DNA from: Actinomycetes bacterium
Lineage (GTDB): Bacteria > Actinomycetota > Acidimicrobiia > Acidimicrobiales > Ilumatobacteraceae
Length of the DNA: 50,500 nucleotides
Assembly (NCBI GenBank): GCA_025356335.1
Contig: JANXUF010000117.1
Coordinates: 1 to 50,500, forward strand
Reading direction: 5' to 3'
The notes beneath the pieces are model-generated. The model saw only the letters and a program-made list of their open reading frames with translations, searched no databases and had not been told where the DNA came from. Below, in pieces: positions 24,604 through 33,860 of the stretch. The translations under genes and the position numbers were made by a program. How positions within the stretch are numbered: the first letter of the stretch is position 1; each line of letters starts with the position of its first letter.

Positions 24604-26060
24604 TTCGTGGCGGCGGCGATCGCCGTTCCGAGCAACATCAGCCCGGGTGCATCCCACGCAATGTCGACCGATGCGTAAACGACGAACATCACGATCGACA
24701 ACACGAAGGTCACGAGCACCGTGAGGTCCTGGGCGCGGTCTACCGTCTTGAGCGCTGCTGCGCCGAGGAGCATGGTGCGGCCAAGCATGAAGAACATGGC
24801 GACGAATCCGCCGAATCCGAAGCTCACCCAGACCCAGAGAATCGAGTTGTGCGGTATGTAGGCGTTGTAGGCGAATCCAGTCAGCTCGGCGAGAGGAGCC
24901 GGTCGGTAAAACGCCTGCCCCAGCCCGATTCCGAGCACCTTGTTGGAACGAATGGTGAAGTTGAGGTCGTAGTTCTCATAGGTCCGATAGATGTCCGAAC
25001 TCTGATTGCGTTGGGTGACCTGGGTGGGCGAGATCACCGACTTCAACGCCTGTGCGGGAAATCCAGCGCCCGATTGGGAGTTCCAGAACGCGCCGACGTA
25101 GAGGACCATGATCACGGCGACCGCCGGGACGATCTTCATGAACGTTCGACGCTGCCTCCAGAAGAGAACGATGCTGAAGAGCCCCAATGACACGACCAAG
25201 GCGATGATCGCCGCTCGGCGTTCGGCCACGATGTAGACGACGATCACCGGAAGCGACATCACTGTTGTGACCACTCGCTGGGTTGTCGAGATCCCGCGGA
25301 TCAGCCACGAGGCGATCAATAACGCGAAGAGCACATTCATCCGCAGAACAGCGCCATGGTCGGCGATGGTCTCGGTGAGCTTGAGATCGGCGGCCGACAG
25401 GCCGGCGACGCGTATCAACCCGAGAAATGCGTTGACTTCGATCGCCGCGAGTACGGTCCACAGCAGCCACCGAAACTCGGCGCGGCTGCGGCATACCGCG
25501 ACGCTCAGGAAATACACGGCGATGAACGGGAAGAACGGCCGGAACTCGAAGAGGGCGATATGCGAATCGCCACCCTTGCCGGCGCCGTAGAACAAGCCCA
25601 CCAGAACGAAAAACCCGAAAGCCAACACTGCCTTGCCCGCCGCACCCAACATGAACGGCCACACGCCGTCCAGCAAGAACCGAATGCAGAGCGCGACCAA
25701 ACCCGCGAGGAGACAGATCTCCAGCGGGCTGATGATCAGGCTTTTGTTGAGGAACATCACCGATTCGTGCGCCGATAGGCCCTTGTTGAAAGGAAACCAC
25801 GTGGACGACACGATGTCGCCGACAAGTGCGAAGAACAGCGTCGTGCACAGTCCGACGATCGGCTTCACCACCCAGGCGCCGATCGTCATGAACATGAGGC
25901 ACAAGCCGATCGCTAGCGGGCGCGGCGCTGTGTTGCGGGCGATGAGCGCGAAGCCCGCTCCGACCGCAACGATGACGGTGTAGACGAGTATTCCTCGGGA
26001 GTGCCGTGGCCGACTGTGTGTGTGGGCTGCGACCCCCTCGAGCGCCGCCCGGGCATTCAT
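24513..26060 (-). CDS. Wzy/O-antigen ligase-like membrane protein
   Basis: 515 residues with about 12 hydrophobic segments and one large external loop (about 330-410) carrying QVTQRNQSSDIYRTYENYDL and VLGIGLGQAFYRP, followed by IPHNSILWVW. The G.G...PHN.....  arrangement is characteristic of the Wzy_C/O-antigen ligase family, which polymerises repeat units or attaches the chain at the outer membrane face. With Wzx-, Wzz- and CpsD-like genes around it, polymerase is the likely role. Start ATG 26060 shares one base with the stop of a 48-codon upstream gene (TGATG). The last 30 codons overlap the convergent acyltransferase gene. Confidence 0.88.
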   Translation of the reverse strand: MNARAALEGVAAHTHSRPRHSRGILVYTVIVAVGAGFALIARNTAPRPLAIGLCLMFMTIGAWVVKPIVGLCTTLFFALVGDIVSSTWFPFNKGLSAHESVMFLNKSLIISPLEICLLAGLVALCIRFLLDGVWPFMLGAAGKAVLAFGFFVLVGLFYGAGKGGDSHIALFEFRPFFPFIAVYFLSVAVCRSRAEFRWLLWTVLAAIEVNAFLGLIRVAGLSAADLKLTETIADHGAVLRMNVLFALLIASWLIRGISTTQRVVTTVMSLPVIVVYIVAERRAAIIALVVSLGLFSIVLFWRQRRTFMKIVPAVAVIMVLYVGAFWNSQSGAGFPAQALKSVISPTQVTQRNQSSDIYRTYENYDLNFTIRSNKVLGIGLGQAFYRPAPLAELTGFAYNAYIPHNSILWVWVSFGFGGFVAMFFMLGRTMLLGAAALKTVDRAQDLTVLVTFVLSIVMFVVYASVDIAWDAPGLMLLGTAIAAATNYPRRADRRLSARPSAVRASEPSMASSVAV

Positions 26061-26206
26061 CAGCCGCTGATCTTCAAGCTGAGGAAGCTCGCGCCGATGA
26101 CGATGCAGACGACGAGCAGCACGATCGGCTTGGACGCGAAACGTCGCCCCTTCGGCGACGCGCCGGCTAGGAAGCAGCCGACCAGGAAGACCATGAGGAC
26201 TTTCAC
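26060..26206 (-). CDS. Small membrane protein (48 aa) coupled to the polymerase gene
   Basis: GTG at 26206 opens a frame of 48 codons ending in TGA that overlaps the polymerase ATG (TGATG). The product has a first hydrophobic segment (VKVLMVFLVGCFLAGASP), a short basic loop (KGRRFASK) and a second hydrophobic segment (PIVLLVVCIVIGASFLSL). This pattern of two short helices with a basic turn is what a real small membrane protein looks like, and codon use matches its neighbours. It fills the gap between the polymerase and the CpsD-like gene exactly. I do not recognise a family; a helper or stabiliser of the polymerase or co-polymerase is a guess. The ribosome-binding site is weak. Confidence 0.65.
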   Translation of the reverse strand: MKVLMVFLVGCFLAGASPKGRRFASKPIVLLVVCIVIGASFLSLKISG

Positions 26207-26237
26207 CGCTAGAGAGTTCCGTGAGACGTCGACATGA

Positions 26238-27044
26238 CTACGGCCTGAAAAATCGCTGCAGACGCCTCGGAATCTTGGTCACGCATTGATTGAGCACCAC
26301 TCCGATCGAGGGAATTGATCCGATCTCGTCCGAAGCTGCGCGAACCTGCTCGACTGGCGTCACGCCGTGACGGACCACCATCAGGTAGCCAGTGGCATGT
26401 CGGAGCAGCGCGATCCCCTCACTCCCGACGAGGATCGGAGGCACGTCGATGATCACGTAGTCGAAGAGGTCGTCGAGGCCGTCGAAGATCTGCGGGAGAC
26501 TGGTCGATCGAACGAGGTTGCGTGCGTCCGCCGGATCGCACGCTCCAGCGCCCAGAATCGACACCCGGTGATCGATCGTTTCGCTGAGCGCGTCCTTCAG
26601 CTCGACCGCCCCGGACAACACGTCGTAGAGCCCGGCGGCGCCACCGTCGTTGCGCCGCCTGGAGCCAGCCGTCGAGTTGAGATCGACGAGACACACCCCG
26701 ACGTCGAGATCGTTGGCGAGGATCGCGGTGAGGGCTCTGGACACGACCGTGACACCTTCACCGTGCGTCGCCGCGACGACAGCGAGCCGGCGCGGCAGCG
26801 GCTCGTCGCCGTCCAACTGCAGACGGGCGACGAGGTAGTGGAAGGTCTCGGTCAATTCGGCCGGGATCGCGTCGAGCAAGGGAGAGATCGGCGATTGCGG
26901 CTTGACCGGAAGACGCAGGGTGCCGTCGGGCTCCCCCCGGCTCAGACCTCGTTCTGTCGCGGTGGCGCGACCGGCCGAACGATCGGCGCGGCCCGGCCTT
27001 TTCGGAAGGGGCGCGAAATCGGCCGACGGAATACCGGTGCTCAT
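26238..27044 (-). CDS. CpsD/BY-kinase-like P-loop ATPase with degenerate Walker A
   Basis: 268 residues. After a variable N-terminus (1-60), TETFHYLVARL begins the MRP/ParA-like fold seen in CpsD/CapB tyrosine kinases. The P-loop position reads THGEGVTVV (93-101): GEG is kept, but the Lys of GEGK[ST] is Val98. Walker A' is CLVDLN (Asp121) and Walker B is YVIIDVPPIL (Asp200). There is no C-terminal tyrosine cluster. In the family the protein pairs with a Wzz-like activator and controls chain length; here ATP binding is doubtful, so it may be a structural or regulatory pseudokinase. Genes for the co-polymerase (64 bp upstream) and the polymerase are neighbours. Confidence 0.82.
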   Translation of the reverse strand: MSTGIPSADFAPLPKRPGRADRSAGRATATERGLSRGEPDGTLRLPVKPQSPISPLLDAIPAELTETFHYLVARLQLDGDEPLPRRLAVVAATHGEGVTVVSRALTAILANDLDVGVCLVDLNSTAGSRRRNDGGAAGLYDVLSGAVELKDALSETIDHRVSILGAGACDPADARNLVRSTSLPQIFDGLDDLFDYVIIDVPPILVGSEGIALLRHATGYLMVVRHGVTPVEQVRAASDEIGSIPSIGVVLNQCVTKIPRRLQRFFRP

Positions 27045-27108
27045 CGGATCGAACAGACCGTTTCGAGTGCAGCGCTGATTCGATTCCAGGAGCGATCGTT
27101 CGGGTCGA

Positions 27109-28179
27109 TCATTTCGGTGCAGTCGCCGTCACGAGTTCTGGAACGATCCGCTGCGTGGACCGCCGCTTCGTCGGCTGCTTCGGGATCATCCCGATGACCT
27201 GAAGACCCTCGATCGCAACGACATCGCCCACCGACCGGACGGAATGGTCGAGCAGGGCTGCCGCGACGAGAGCGGCGATCGAGACGAGGAGACCGAGGAT
27301 CAAGAACGTGACGAGCGTCAACGCGCGCTTCAGCATTATCGGTCGCGGGCTCGTCGGAACGGTCGGTTTGTCGACGACCTGCAGGCGCTGGCCGATGTCA
27401 CTCTCGGATTGTTTGATCGCCAGCTGAGACTTGTCGAGCTGAGCCTGATCGCCATCGATTCGGGCCTGGGCCGTTGACACCACAGCGTTCAGCCGGGCGA
27501 TCTGCACGGTCTGCACATCGGACCGAGTTCCGACGGCGGGAGCCGGGTTCTTCGTCAGGTAGGCGTCCAACGCAGCGTTCGCCGCGGTCACCGCTTGGGC
27601 GTCGGCGACGAGATTCCCTTGATAGTACTTGACCGCGACGGAGTACTGCGCCGTTTCGACGCCGAGCACATACGCCGTGTAGCTCGTCATCACCGACGTC
27701 GCCAAGCGCTGTGAGAGAACCGCATCATCAGTCGTTGCGATGACGGCGAGCACGTTGTCACCACTGGCTGACGCCGAGACGCTGGCCCGAATCTTGTCGA
27801 GCGTGATCGTGCCGGCAGCGACGGCCGACGTCAGTCCGGCGTTCGCCGCCACCGTACGGGTGAACTCGGCCGAGGAGAGGTGCTGGACGATGTCTCGAGC
27901 GGTCTTCGTCGCCGGGGTGTCGTAACCGAAATTCGGAGTGTTGACATCCGTCAGGTTTGCCAGGAACGTCGACGACGCAACGTTGACCGTTCCGATCGAT
28001 TGGTACTGACGGGTTGTGTCCTTGGCGACCACTGCGCCGTAGGCGCCGAGCGCCACGATCGGCAACAGATAGAGCGGCCAGCGGCGGAACAGTGACTCAC
28101 CGATCCGTATGCGCAGCGACTTCCCGCGACCCGACGACGCAGCCCGCTCCGCAATCGTGTATTCCTCGCTCGAACTCAC
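27109..28179 (-). CDS. Wzz/CapA-like polysaccharide co-polymerase (chain-length determinant)
   Basis: 356 residues. First membrane helix at about 35-53 (YLLPIVALGAYGAVVA), a large outside domain, and a second helix at about 285-312 (TLVTFLILGLLVSIAALVAA) preceded by the family's Pro-rich VVDKPTVPTSPRP. The extracellular part has helical stretches (QARIDGDQAQLDKSQLAIK) that are probably coiled-coil. The short cytoplasmic tail (QVIGMIPKQPTKRRST) would touch the CpsD-like protein. Such proteins set polymer length together with Wzy and, in Gram-positives, act as activators of the BY-kinase. First gene of the minus-strand export block. Confidence 0.88.
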   Translation of the reverse strand: MSSSEEYTIAERAASSGRGKSLRIRIGESLFRRWPLYLLPIVALGAYGAVVAKDTTRQYQSIGTVNVASSTFLANLTDVNTPNFGYDTPATKTARDIVQHLSSAEFTRTVAANAGLTSAVAAGTITLDKIRASVSASASGDNVLAVIATTDDAVLSQRLATSVMTSYTAYVLGVETAQYSVAVKYYQGNLVADAQAVTAANAALDAYLTKNPAPAVGTRSDVQTVQIARLNAVVSTAQARIDGDQAQLDKSQLAIKQSESDIGQRLQVVDKPTVPTSPRPIMLKRALTLVTFLILGLLVSIAALVAAALLDHSVRSVGDVVAIEGLQVIGMIPKQPTKRRSTQRIVPELVTATAPK

Positions 28180-28322
28180 GTCGAAATCCTAACTTGGACG
28201 ATCCGCTTGTCTGACGCGGGTCCATTGGCCGCCTACTTCTGCCCGCAGCATATCTATCGTTGAACGGGTGGGAGCGACGCTCTCTCGTCCTCGTTATTCT
28301 CTCGACGTGTGGTTCCTAAGGA

Positions 28323-28341
28323 TTCGCGCGGTGCGCGCGAA
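28323..28341. repeat. Perfect inverted repeat (7-bp arms)
   Basis: TTCGCGC-ggtgc-GCGCGAA in the gap between the co-polymerase start and the IS982-type relic. It may be part of the element's end or a regulatory hairpin for the divergent co-polymerase gene. Nothing else recognisable was seen between 28180 and 28409. Confidence 0.35.
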
Positions 28342-28409
28342 CATCCTCCACGTTGAGCGCGTGCACGTCCACGATTGGAGCGTTGTACACGCCAATTGTC
28401 TTGGAGGAC

Positions 28410-29457
28410 TGGCAGAAACCGTGACCTGGACAAGCTCGCGACTCGACTCTACGTCACTATTGACGACCTACTCGTCGACCCTCCCGAACGGGCACCCGAA
28501 CGCCGAATGATGGAGAGCGCCATGATCGCACCGCAACTCTCCGATCCTGAACTGATCGCGTTGGCGGTAATCCAAGCGTTGCTCGCGTTCACGTTTGAAG
28601 CACGCTTCATCCGCCACGCCCACACCCGCCAAGCGTCGTTGTTCCCGAATCTGCCGCAGCGACCCGCCTACAACAAACGTCTCCGCCGGGGTGGAGCGAC
28701 GATGCAACACATCATCAATACCGTCGCACGTGAGTGCCCTCCTGTGATCATGGTTCAGCGACTCTTGCCGACACTGAAGCACTCTTGGCTGAGGTCTCAA
28801 CGATGCTTCAACCGGTTGGCTGGCTCCGCCGACGCCACCCCAGACTGAACATGCACACCCTGGTACGCCGCCGCCTGCCCGGTCGGAGGATCAGCGATAC
28901 GGCGATCGAGATGATCAGACCCAACGAGGTCAACATCGAACGCTACCGATATCGGCGCCACACGATCGCGACACCTTGGACGAGCACACCAACAACAAGA
29001 ACACCCGTACCAGCAGCATGAACACGTGGAGAGCCGGTTGCAGTGGAAGCTGCAATTCCGGTTCGGAGGGCAGGCAGGAGAAACCAACTCGATGAAATCG
29101 AAGAGGGCACTCCGGCCCGCATTCCCGCTGGTTCTGGGACTACGGCTGCACCTGATCGCAACACCATTCGGGCTCCCAATCGCCCACACGCCGACGACTG
29201 CCAAGACCGACAAACGCAACACCGCCGTCGCCATGCTCGAACTCGACACCGCCCTTGCTGAACGACCAGGGCAGATCCTGATGGCCGCCGAAGGCCACCG
29301 TTCGGCAAGCTTCGAAGCCGAACTCGACACCGACGTTGTCACCCTGATCCGCCCCACTTTCGGCAAAGAACCCGACCGACTCGGACAACAATTCCTGCGA
29401 CGGTTCCGTCAGATCATCGAGTCGATCAACCAAAGCCTCAAAGCCCACTGGACCTAG
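28410..29457 (+). pseudogene. IS982-type transposase remnant, interrupted
   Basis: The beginning (about 28418-28740) reads DLDKLATRLYVTIDDLLVD, then APQLSDPELIALAVIQALL and LFPNLPQRPAYNKRLRRGG, as in IS982-like transposases. The end (about 29137-29457) reads LGLRLHLIATPFGLPIAH, GQILMAAEGHRSASFEAEL and FRQIIESINQSLKAHWT with a stop at 29455-29457. About 400 bp between them do not match the expected middle (the DSTPV region with a catalytic Asp), and the parts are not one frame. The element is dead. Family name from memory of the motif pattern; a search would settle it. Confidence 0.72.
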
Positions 29458-29466
29458 GATGTTCGG

Positions 29467-31083
29467 ATGCCGAGTCGATCGAGGTGGTGGCAGTCGGCAT
29501 CGGGTATGTGCATGGCCGTGATCGTCGTCGCCGGGTGCGCGAGCGGAGCGAAATCGACGTCGAGTACGATCGTCGAACAGACGACGTCGACGACCGGGGC
29601 GACGACGACCGTTGCCGGCATCGTTGTGCACACGAACGAACAGGCAACGCCGTTCGACCGGCGACTCCTCGGCACGAACCTGCCGGCATGGATCGGCCCT
29701 CAGCGACTGAAGGACCCGAAATTCATCGCCGCGGCGAAAGCGTCGGGAACGACGATGGTCCGCATGCCGGGCGGGAGCTGGGCCGACGGCTACCACTGGT
29801 TGGCGTGTGAGAACGGCGACAGCGGATGCTCGGCCAACTGGGCGGCGAAGCCGAGCGATTTCCTTGAGTTCATGCGCACCACGGGCATCGCCGGCATGTG
29901 GACCGTTTCGTTCAACACGACGGCTCAGGAGGCTGCCGCGGTCGTCGCTTTCTTCAACGGCCACGTGGGCGACGCACGGGTCATCGGCGTCGATCGCAAC
30001 GGCAAGGATTGGGGAACCGTTGGCCAATGGGCGACGCTACGAGCCTCGCACGGGAGTCCGGACCCGGTCCCGATCACCTATTGGGAGGTCGGCAACGAGG
30101 TCTACGGGGCGAAGCAGTCCGCCGGATCGGAATGCGCCTCGTGGGGCTGGGAAGACGTCTGGACATGCGATGGTACGGACTACGTCAACGGCGACAAGGA
30201 CCACGACGGTTACCTGCAGTTCCGCGCAGCGATGGTCGCCGTCGATCCGTCCATTCTCGTCGGCGCCGTCGGCGTCGCCAAGCAGTCGGACTGGAGTGGG
30301 TGGGGCAACAAGGTCATCAGCGCTGCTGGATCGGCTCTCGACTTCTACTCGGTCCATCAGTACGCGTTCGGCTCCAGGCCGGCGATTGGCGATGTGCTCC
30401 CCGCCCCTTCCGCCACGTGGAAGGGCCTCATGACGAACGTGCAGGCGGCACTGTCGAAGGCGGACCCGCACAGGGCCGTCCCGGTCGCCGTCACCGAATA
30501 CAACCTCGTGTCCTTCCAGGACGCCGACCAGGATCGGTTGATGACCAAGTCGGTGAACGCTCTCTTCCTCGCTGACACGATCGGGCAGATGGCCCAACAG
30601 GGTGTGACGATCGCCAATCAGTACGACCTCATCAACGGCAAGGCATCGAACGGCACCGACTACGGCATGGTCGATGCCGACTCGATGGCGCGCAATCCGC
30701 AATACTATGCGCTCGCCCTCTGGAGTATGTTCGGAGACGCCATGTCGCCGGTCTCCACGACGTTCAAAGCGACGCAGCTCAGCGTGTATGGCGGGACCGA
30801 TGCCGCGCACAGGATGTTTCTGCTGGCGATCAACAAGACGGACAAGCCCATCAGCACCTCTGTCGGGTTCGATGGGGCGACTGGCCCGTATGGCGCAACG
30901 GCAAACGTGATGTCGGCGTCGGCTCTCGACGGCACCGACGTCGCCTTCAACGGCAGCGACAACACCTCCGACGGTTTGGCAGCTCACACAGCGCTCGATC
31001 TCGGCAGCCATTCCGGCCCGTTGACTCACGAGTTCCCGCCTTACTCGATCACGCTGCTCAGGCTCGCGCCGGCAACGGGATGA
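29467..31083 (+). CDS. Secreted glycoside hydrolase, GH51/GH39-like (clan GH-A), lipoprotein
   Basis: 538 residues. Leader with lipobox VVAGC (Cys24), then a Thr/Ser linker to about residue 50. The (beta/alpha)8 domain has VRMPGGSWADGYHW, the acid/base pair YWEVGNEVYG (Glu211) and the nucleophile VTEYN (Glu344), as in alpha-L-arabinofuranosidases and related enzymes. The C-terminal part (from about 415) is a beta-sandwich (MFLLAINKTDKP). Exported and lipid-anchored, it would trim arabinose or other side groups from the cluster's polysaccharide or from a foreign glycan. It stands 10 bp after the IS982-type relic. Specificity cannot be told from the sequence. Confidence 0.82.
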   Translation: MPSRSRWWQSASGMCMAVIVVAGCASGAKSTSSTIVEQTTSTTGATTTVAGIVVHTNEQATPFDRRLLGTNLPAWIGPQRLKDPKFIAAAKASGTTMVRMPGGSWADGYHWLACENGDSGCSANWAAKPSDFLEFMRTTGIAGMWTVSFNTTAQEAAAVVAFFNGHVGDARVIGVDRNGKDWGTVGQWATLRASHGSPDPVPITYWEVGNEVYGAKQSAGSECASWGWEDVWTCDGTDYVNGDKDHDGYLQFRAAMVAVDPSILVGAVGVAKQSDWSGWGNKVISAAGSALDFYSVHQYAFGSRPAIGDVLPAPSATWKGLMTNVQAALSKADPHRAVPVAVTEYNLVSFQDADQDRLMTKSVNALFLADTIGQMAQQGVTIANQYDLINGKASNGTDYGMVDADSMARNPQYYALALWSMFGDAMSPVSTTFKATQLSVYGGTDAAHRMFLLAINKTDKPISTSVGFDGATGPYGATANVMSASALDGTDVAFNGSDNTSDGLAAHTALDLGSHSGPLTHEFPPYSITLLRLAPATG

Positions 31084-31238
31084 TCGCCCGGTCCGCTGCG
31101 TGCGCCAGGTCGGACCAACCTACGCCATAGTGGGGAATCCCGCATGGTGGTGCCGGCAGTCTCGTCAACCCGGCTACGTTCGAGCGAGGACGCACGGCAT
31201 CCGCCAGGCGGTCGTCGACGAAGGGACGGAGAGGCAGC

Positions 31239-32342
31239 GTGCTCGATCGGAAAAGGGCGGCTCGGGAGCGGAGCGAGGGCAACCGGGTGCTGATGACAGT
31301 CTCCGGGGTCATTCCTGCAAACATCGCAGCCCAGGTGGCCGACGGTCGGCGCCCGCGGGTCGACTACCTCGAACTCGCCGCGAAGATCGGCGCAGATCTC
31401 ATCGACTACGGCGACGCCGAACGGGCACGATCCTGGGTGATGCGACGGGTGGTCCGCGTCGCCGGACCCGACGTCGGACTGGCTTGGGCGTGCTATCGGC
31501 GCCGACACTATTACGACGTCATCCTCACCGACGGAGAGCAGATCGGTCTTCCCCTCGCTTGTCTCGGTCGCTTTTCTAGCGGCTCGCATTCCGCTCGGCA
31601 CGTCATGATCGTCCACATCATGTCGGTGCGGAAGAAGGCTCTGTTGTTCAGGACCGCCCGGCTGCGCAATCGCATCGATGCCTGGATCGTCTACTCGACC
31701 GCGCAGCGGCGATTCGCCACGAACGAACTCCATGTCCAGCCAGAGCGGGTAGTGCTCCAGCCATTCATGGTAGACACCCAGTTCTTCGCGCCGAAAGCAC
31801 AGAGAGCGGAGCGCAACAGACCGCTGATCTGCACAGCCGGACTCGAATGTCGGGACTACCCCACACTCCTGAAGGCCGTCGATGGTCTCGACGCCGATGT
31901 CGTCATCGCCGCGGCAAGCCCGTGGTCCAAGCGCAGCAGCGGCCTCGAAAACGTCGACCTGCCGTCAAACGTGACGGTCGTGCGACTCGATCTCGCCCAA
32001 CTCAAGGCGCTGTACGACGAATCGACGCTCGTCGTGATGCCGCTTCAGCCGGTTGACTTCCAAGCTGGCATCACGACGATTCTCGAGGCGATGTCGATGG
32101 GTCGAGCGGTCGTCTGCACGCGAACGGCCGGTCAAACCGACGCGCTGATCGACGGCGAGACCGGCATCTACGTCCCGGTATCGGACGCTCCCGCCATGAG
32201 GACGGCGATCGAAAGGGCGTTAGCCGACCCGATTGCCACGGCCAGCGTCGGCGACGCCGCCCGACGCTGGGTGCAAGCTCACGCTGACGTCGATTTGTAC
32301 GCCGCCGCTATTGCCCAGATCGTCCTTGAGAGTCGACGGTAG
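31239..32342 (+). CDS. Glycosyltransferase family 4
   Basis: 367 residues from GTG 31239 (GGAGAGG a few bases upstream). The N-terminal half is less typical; the C-terminal half has ICTAGLECRDYPTLLKAVD and ILEAMSMGRAVVCTRTAGQT with DALIDGETGIYVPV, the GT4 donor-site pattern. FMVDTQFFAP precedes it as in many GT4 proteins. A cytoplasmic sugar transferase for the repeat unit is likely. The next gene starts 7 bp after its stop. It is less similar to the GT4 pair at 9923 and 13161 than these are to each other. Confidence 0.87.
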   Translation: MLDRKRAARERSEGNRVLMTVSGVIPANIAAQVADGRRPRVDYLELAAKIGADLIDYGDAERARSWVMRRVVRVAGPDVGLAWACYRRRHYYDVILTDGEQIGLPLACLGRFSSGSHSARHVMIVHIMSVRKKALLFRTARLRNRIDAWIVYSTAQRRFATNELHVQPERVVLQPFMVDTQFFAPKAQRAERNRPLICTAGLECRDYPTLLKAVDGLDADVVIAAASPWSKRSSGLENVDLPSNVTVVRLDLAQLKALYDESTLVVMPLQPVDFQAGITTILEAMSMGRAVVCTRTAGQTDALIDGETGIYVPVSDAPAMRTAIERALADPIATASVGDAARRWVQAHADVDLYAAAIAQIVLESRR

Positions 32343-32348
32343 CCTCAC

Positions 32349-33563
32349 GTGGCAATGTTGAGATCGCATCGTCCAGCCAGGGGTTGCGCACTGGCCTGTT
32401 TGATGATCGCACTGGTCGCCGGATGCGGGCAGTCGAAGGCGCCAATCGTGTTCGACTCCGGTCCTGCCACATTCCCAGGGACGACACCCGCTCTCAGCGA
32501 GACAACAACGCCGGTCACGGCGGCAGCCACATCGCCAGTGGTCGACACGTCTCCGGCGACCGTGGGGGCTCCTGTCGAGGGGCCATGGAACAACGCCACC
32601 GACGGACTTGTCGGGCTGTCATCCGAATGTGGAAACCTGTCCTTGCTGTCAGTGCGACCGGACCAAGACACCATGATCGTCAGCGTCGCCCAGCAGGGGC
32701 TGTGGGAGAGCGTGGATGGCGCCGTCTGGACGAGATTGGGGACCGGACGGGGATCTGCGAAGATCACCAATCGGGGCACCGTCATCGTGTACGACCCGCT
32801 GCATCCAGCAACCTTCTGGGAAAGCGGCATCTACAACGGCGGCGGCGTGTACCGAACCGACGACGCCGGAGTCACCTTCAGACAACTCGGCGACCTGACA
32901 AAGACCGAAGCGGTGAGCATCGACCTGACCGATCCGCTCCGTTCGACCCTCATAGTGACAGGGCACGAAGCGGCTACCTTCTATCGCTCGACCGATGGCG
33001 GGGCGACGTGGACAGATCTCTCAGGTTCGCTGCCCCCAGGAATCGGCTATGCGACGGGCCCCGTCGTCATCGATGGCAAGACGTACCTACTGGGAACCAA
33101 CACCGGAGCGAACTCGGGCATCTTCCGCACCGCCGACGCCGGAGCGAGCTGGACGAAGGTGTACCCGGTCGGAGCGGTTGGACGCCCGCTGATCGCCAAA
33201 TCCGACGGCGCGATGTACTGGCCGCTCGACCTTGGACAGGGCATCATCAAGAGCACCGATGGCGGCTTGACGTGGAAAGTCGTCACTCAACTCGGCATCG
33301 TGGCTCCGGCAGCACCGCAGCTCTTCGAGCTGCCCGACGGCCGTCTCGGCGCCGCTGGCGGCAACCTCGTGGTGCTATCGTCGGATCACGGGTCGACGTG
33401 GAACTCGGTCGGTCCTGCGATGCCGTTCACGCCGACGGGCCTGGCATTCTCGGCGTTCCGTAAGGCCTTCTACGCCTGGCACGTCGACTGCGACTTCACC
33501 ACAGCCGACCCGATCCAAGCGAACCAGATCGTGAGACTGGATTTCGATCCTGCCAAACAATGA
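32349..33563 (+). CDS. Secreted BNR-repeat beta-propeller lipoprotein
   Basis: 404 residues. Lipobox ALVAGC (Cys26) and a Thr/Ser/Pro linker to about 80. At least six BNR/Asp-box copies follow, including SVDGAVWTRLG, STDGGATWTDL, RTADAGASWTKV, STDGGLTWKVV and SSDHGSTWNSV (S-x-D-x-G-x-T-W). Such propellers occur in sialidases, xyloglucanases, sortilin-like proteins and photosystem assembly factors. No sialidase active-site arginines are obvious, so carbohydrate binding or hydrolysis is unresolved. Start GTG 32349; ATG 32355 is possible. It lies directly behind the GT4 and shares the secreted-lipoprotein theme of the cluster. Confidence 0.8.
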   Translation: MAMLRSHRPARGCALACLMIALVAGCGQSKAPIVFDSGPATFPGTTPALSETTTPVTAAATSPVVDTSPATVGAPVEGPWNNATDGLVGLSSECGNLSLLSVRPDQDTMIVSVAQQGLWESVDGAVWTRLGTGRGSAKITNRGTVIVYDPLHPATFWESGIYNGGGVYRTDDAGVTFRQLGDLTKTEAVSIDLTDPLRSTLIVTGHEAATFYRSTDGGATWTDLSGSLPPGIGYATGPVVIDGKTYLLGTNTGANSGIFRTADAGASWTKVYPVGAVGRPLIAKSDGAMYWPLDLGQGIIKSTDGGLTWKVVTQLGIVAPAAPQLFELPDGRLGAAGGNLVVLSSDHGSTWNSVGPAMPFTPTGLAFSAFRKAFYAWHVDCDFTTADPIQANQIVRLDFDPAKQ

Positions 33564-33582
33564 CGGGCGAGCGAACTCACTC

Positions 33583-33611
33583 GTTCACAAGTGACCCCGA
33601 TCGGGGTGAAC
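33583..33611 (+). terminator. Hairpin after the BNR gene, containing a 14-bp palindrome
   Basis: ACCCCGATCGGGGT (33594-33607) is a perfect palindrome, extended by GTTC (33583-33586) and GAAC (33608-33611) with a bulge. It is 20-30 bp after the BNR stop codon. There is no T-run, so it may instead be an operator for the gene at 33861. The rest of 33612-33860 shows nothing recognisable. Confidence 0.3.
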
Positions 33612-33860
33612 CACGGCACGGCGCGTGTGTCCCGAACTCGCCGCCACGGCTTGATCGTCGTCGAACATGTCCGAGCGCGCTGCCATCGCACCGTCCCCAC
33701 CATGAACACGGTCACCACATGGTCAGCACCAACGCCGAAACGATCCCCGCTGCCAGACGCCGCGTGTGCGGCGCAGGTCGTCTCGCCCGCTTTCAGGATA
33801 ACCACTCCTACGCGCCGTGCGATTTGCATCGCTCACGTCGCTTGGCATAAGAGCAAGGGA

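Noticed and set aside
29140..31029. Two long minus-strand frames (295 and 330 codons) opposite the GH51-like gene
   Set aside because: They are shadows of a high-GC gene, without motifs, and the plus-strand protein has full catalytic and signal features.
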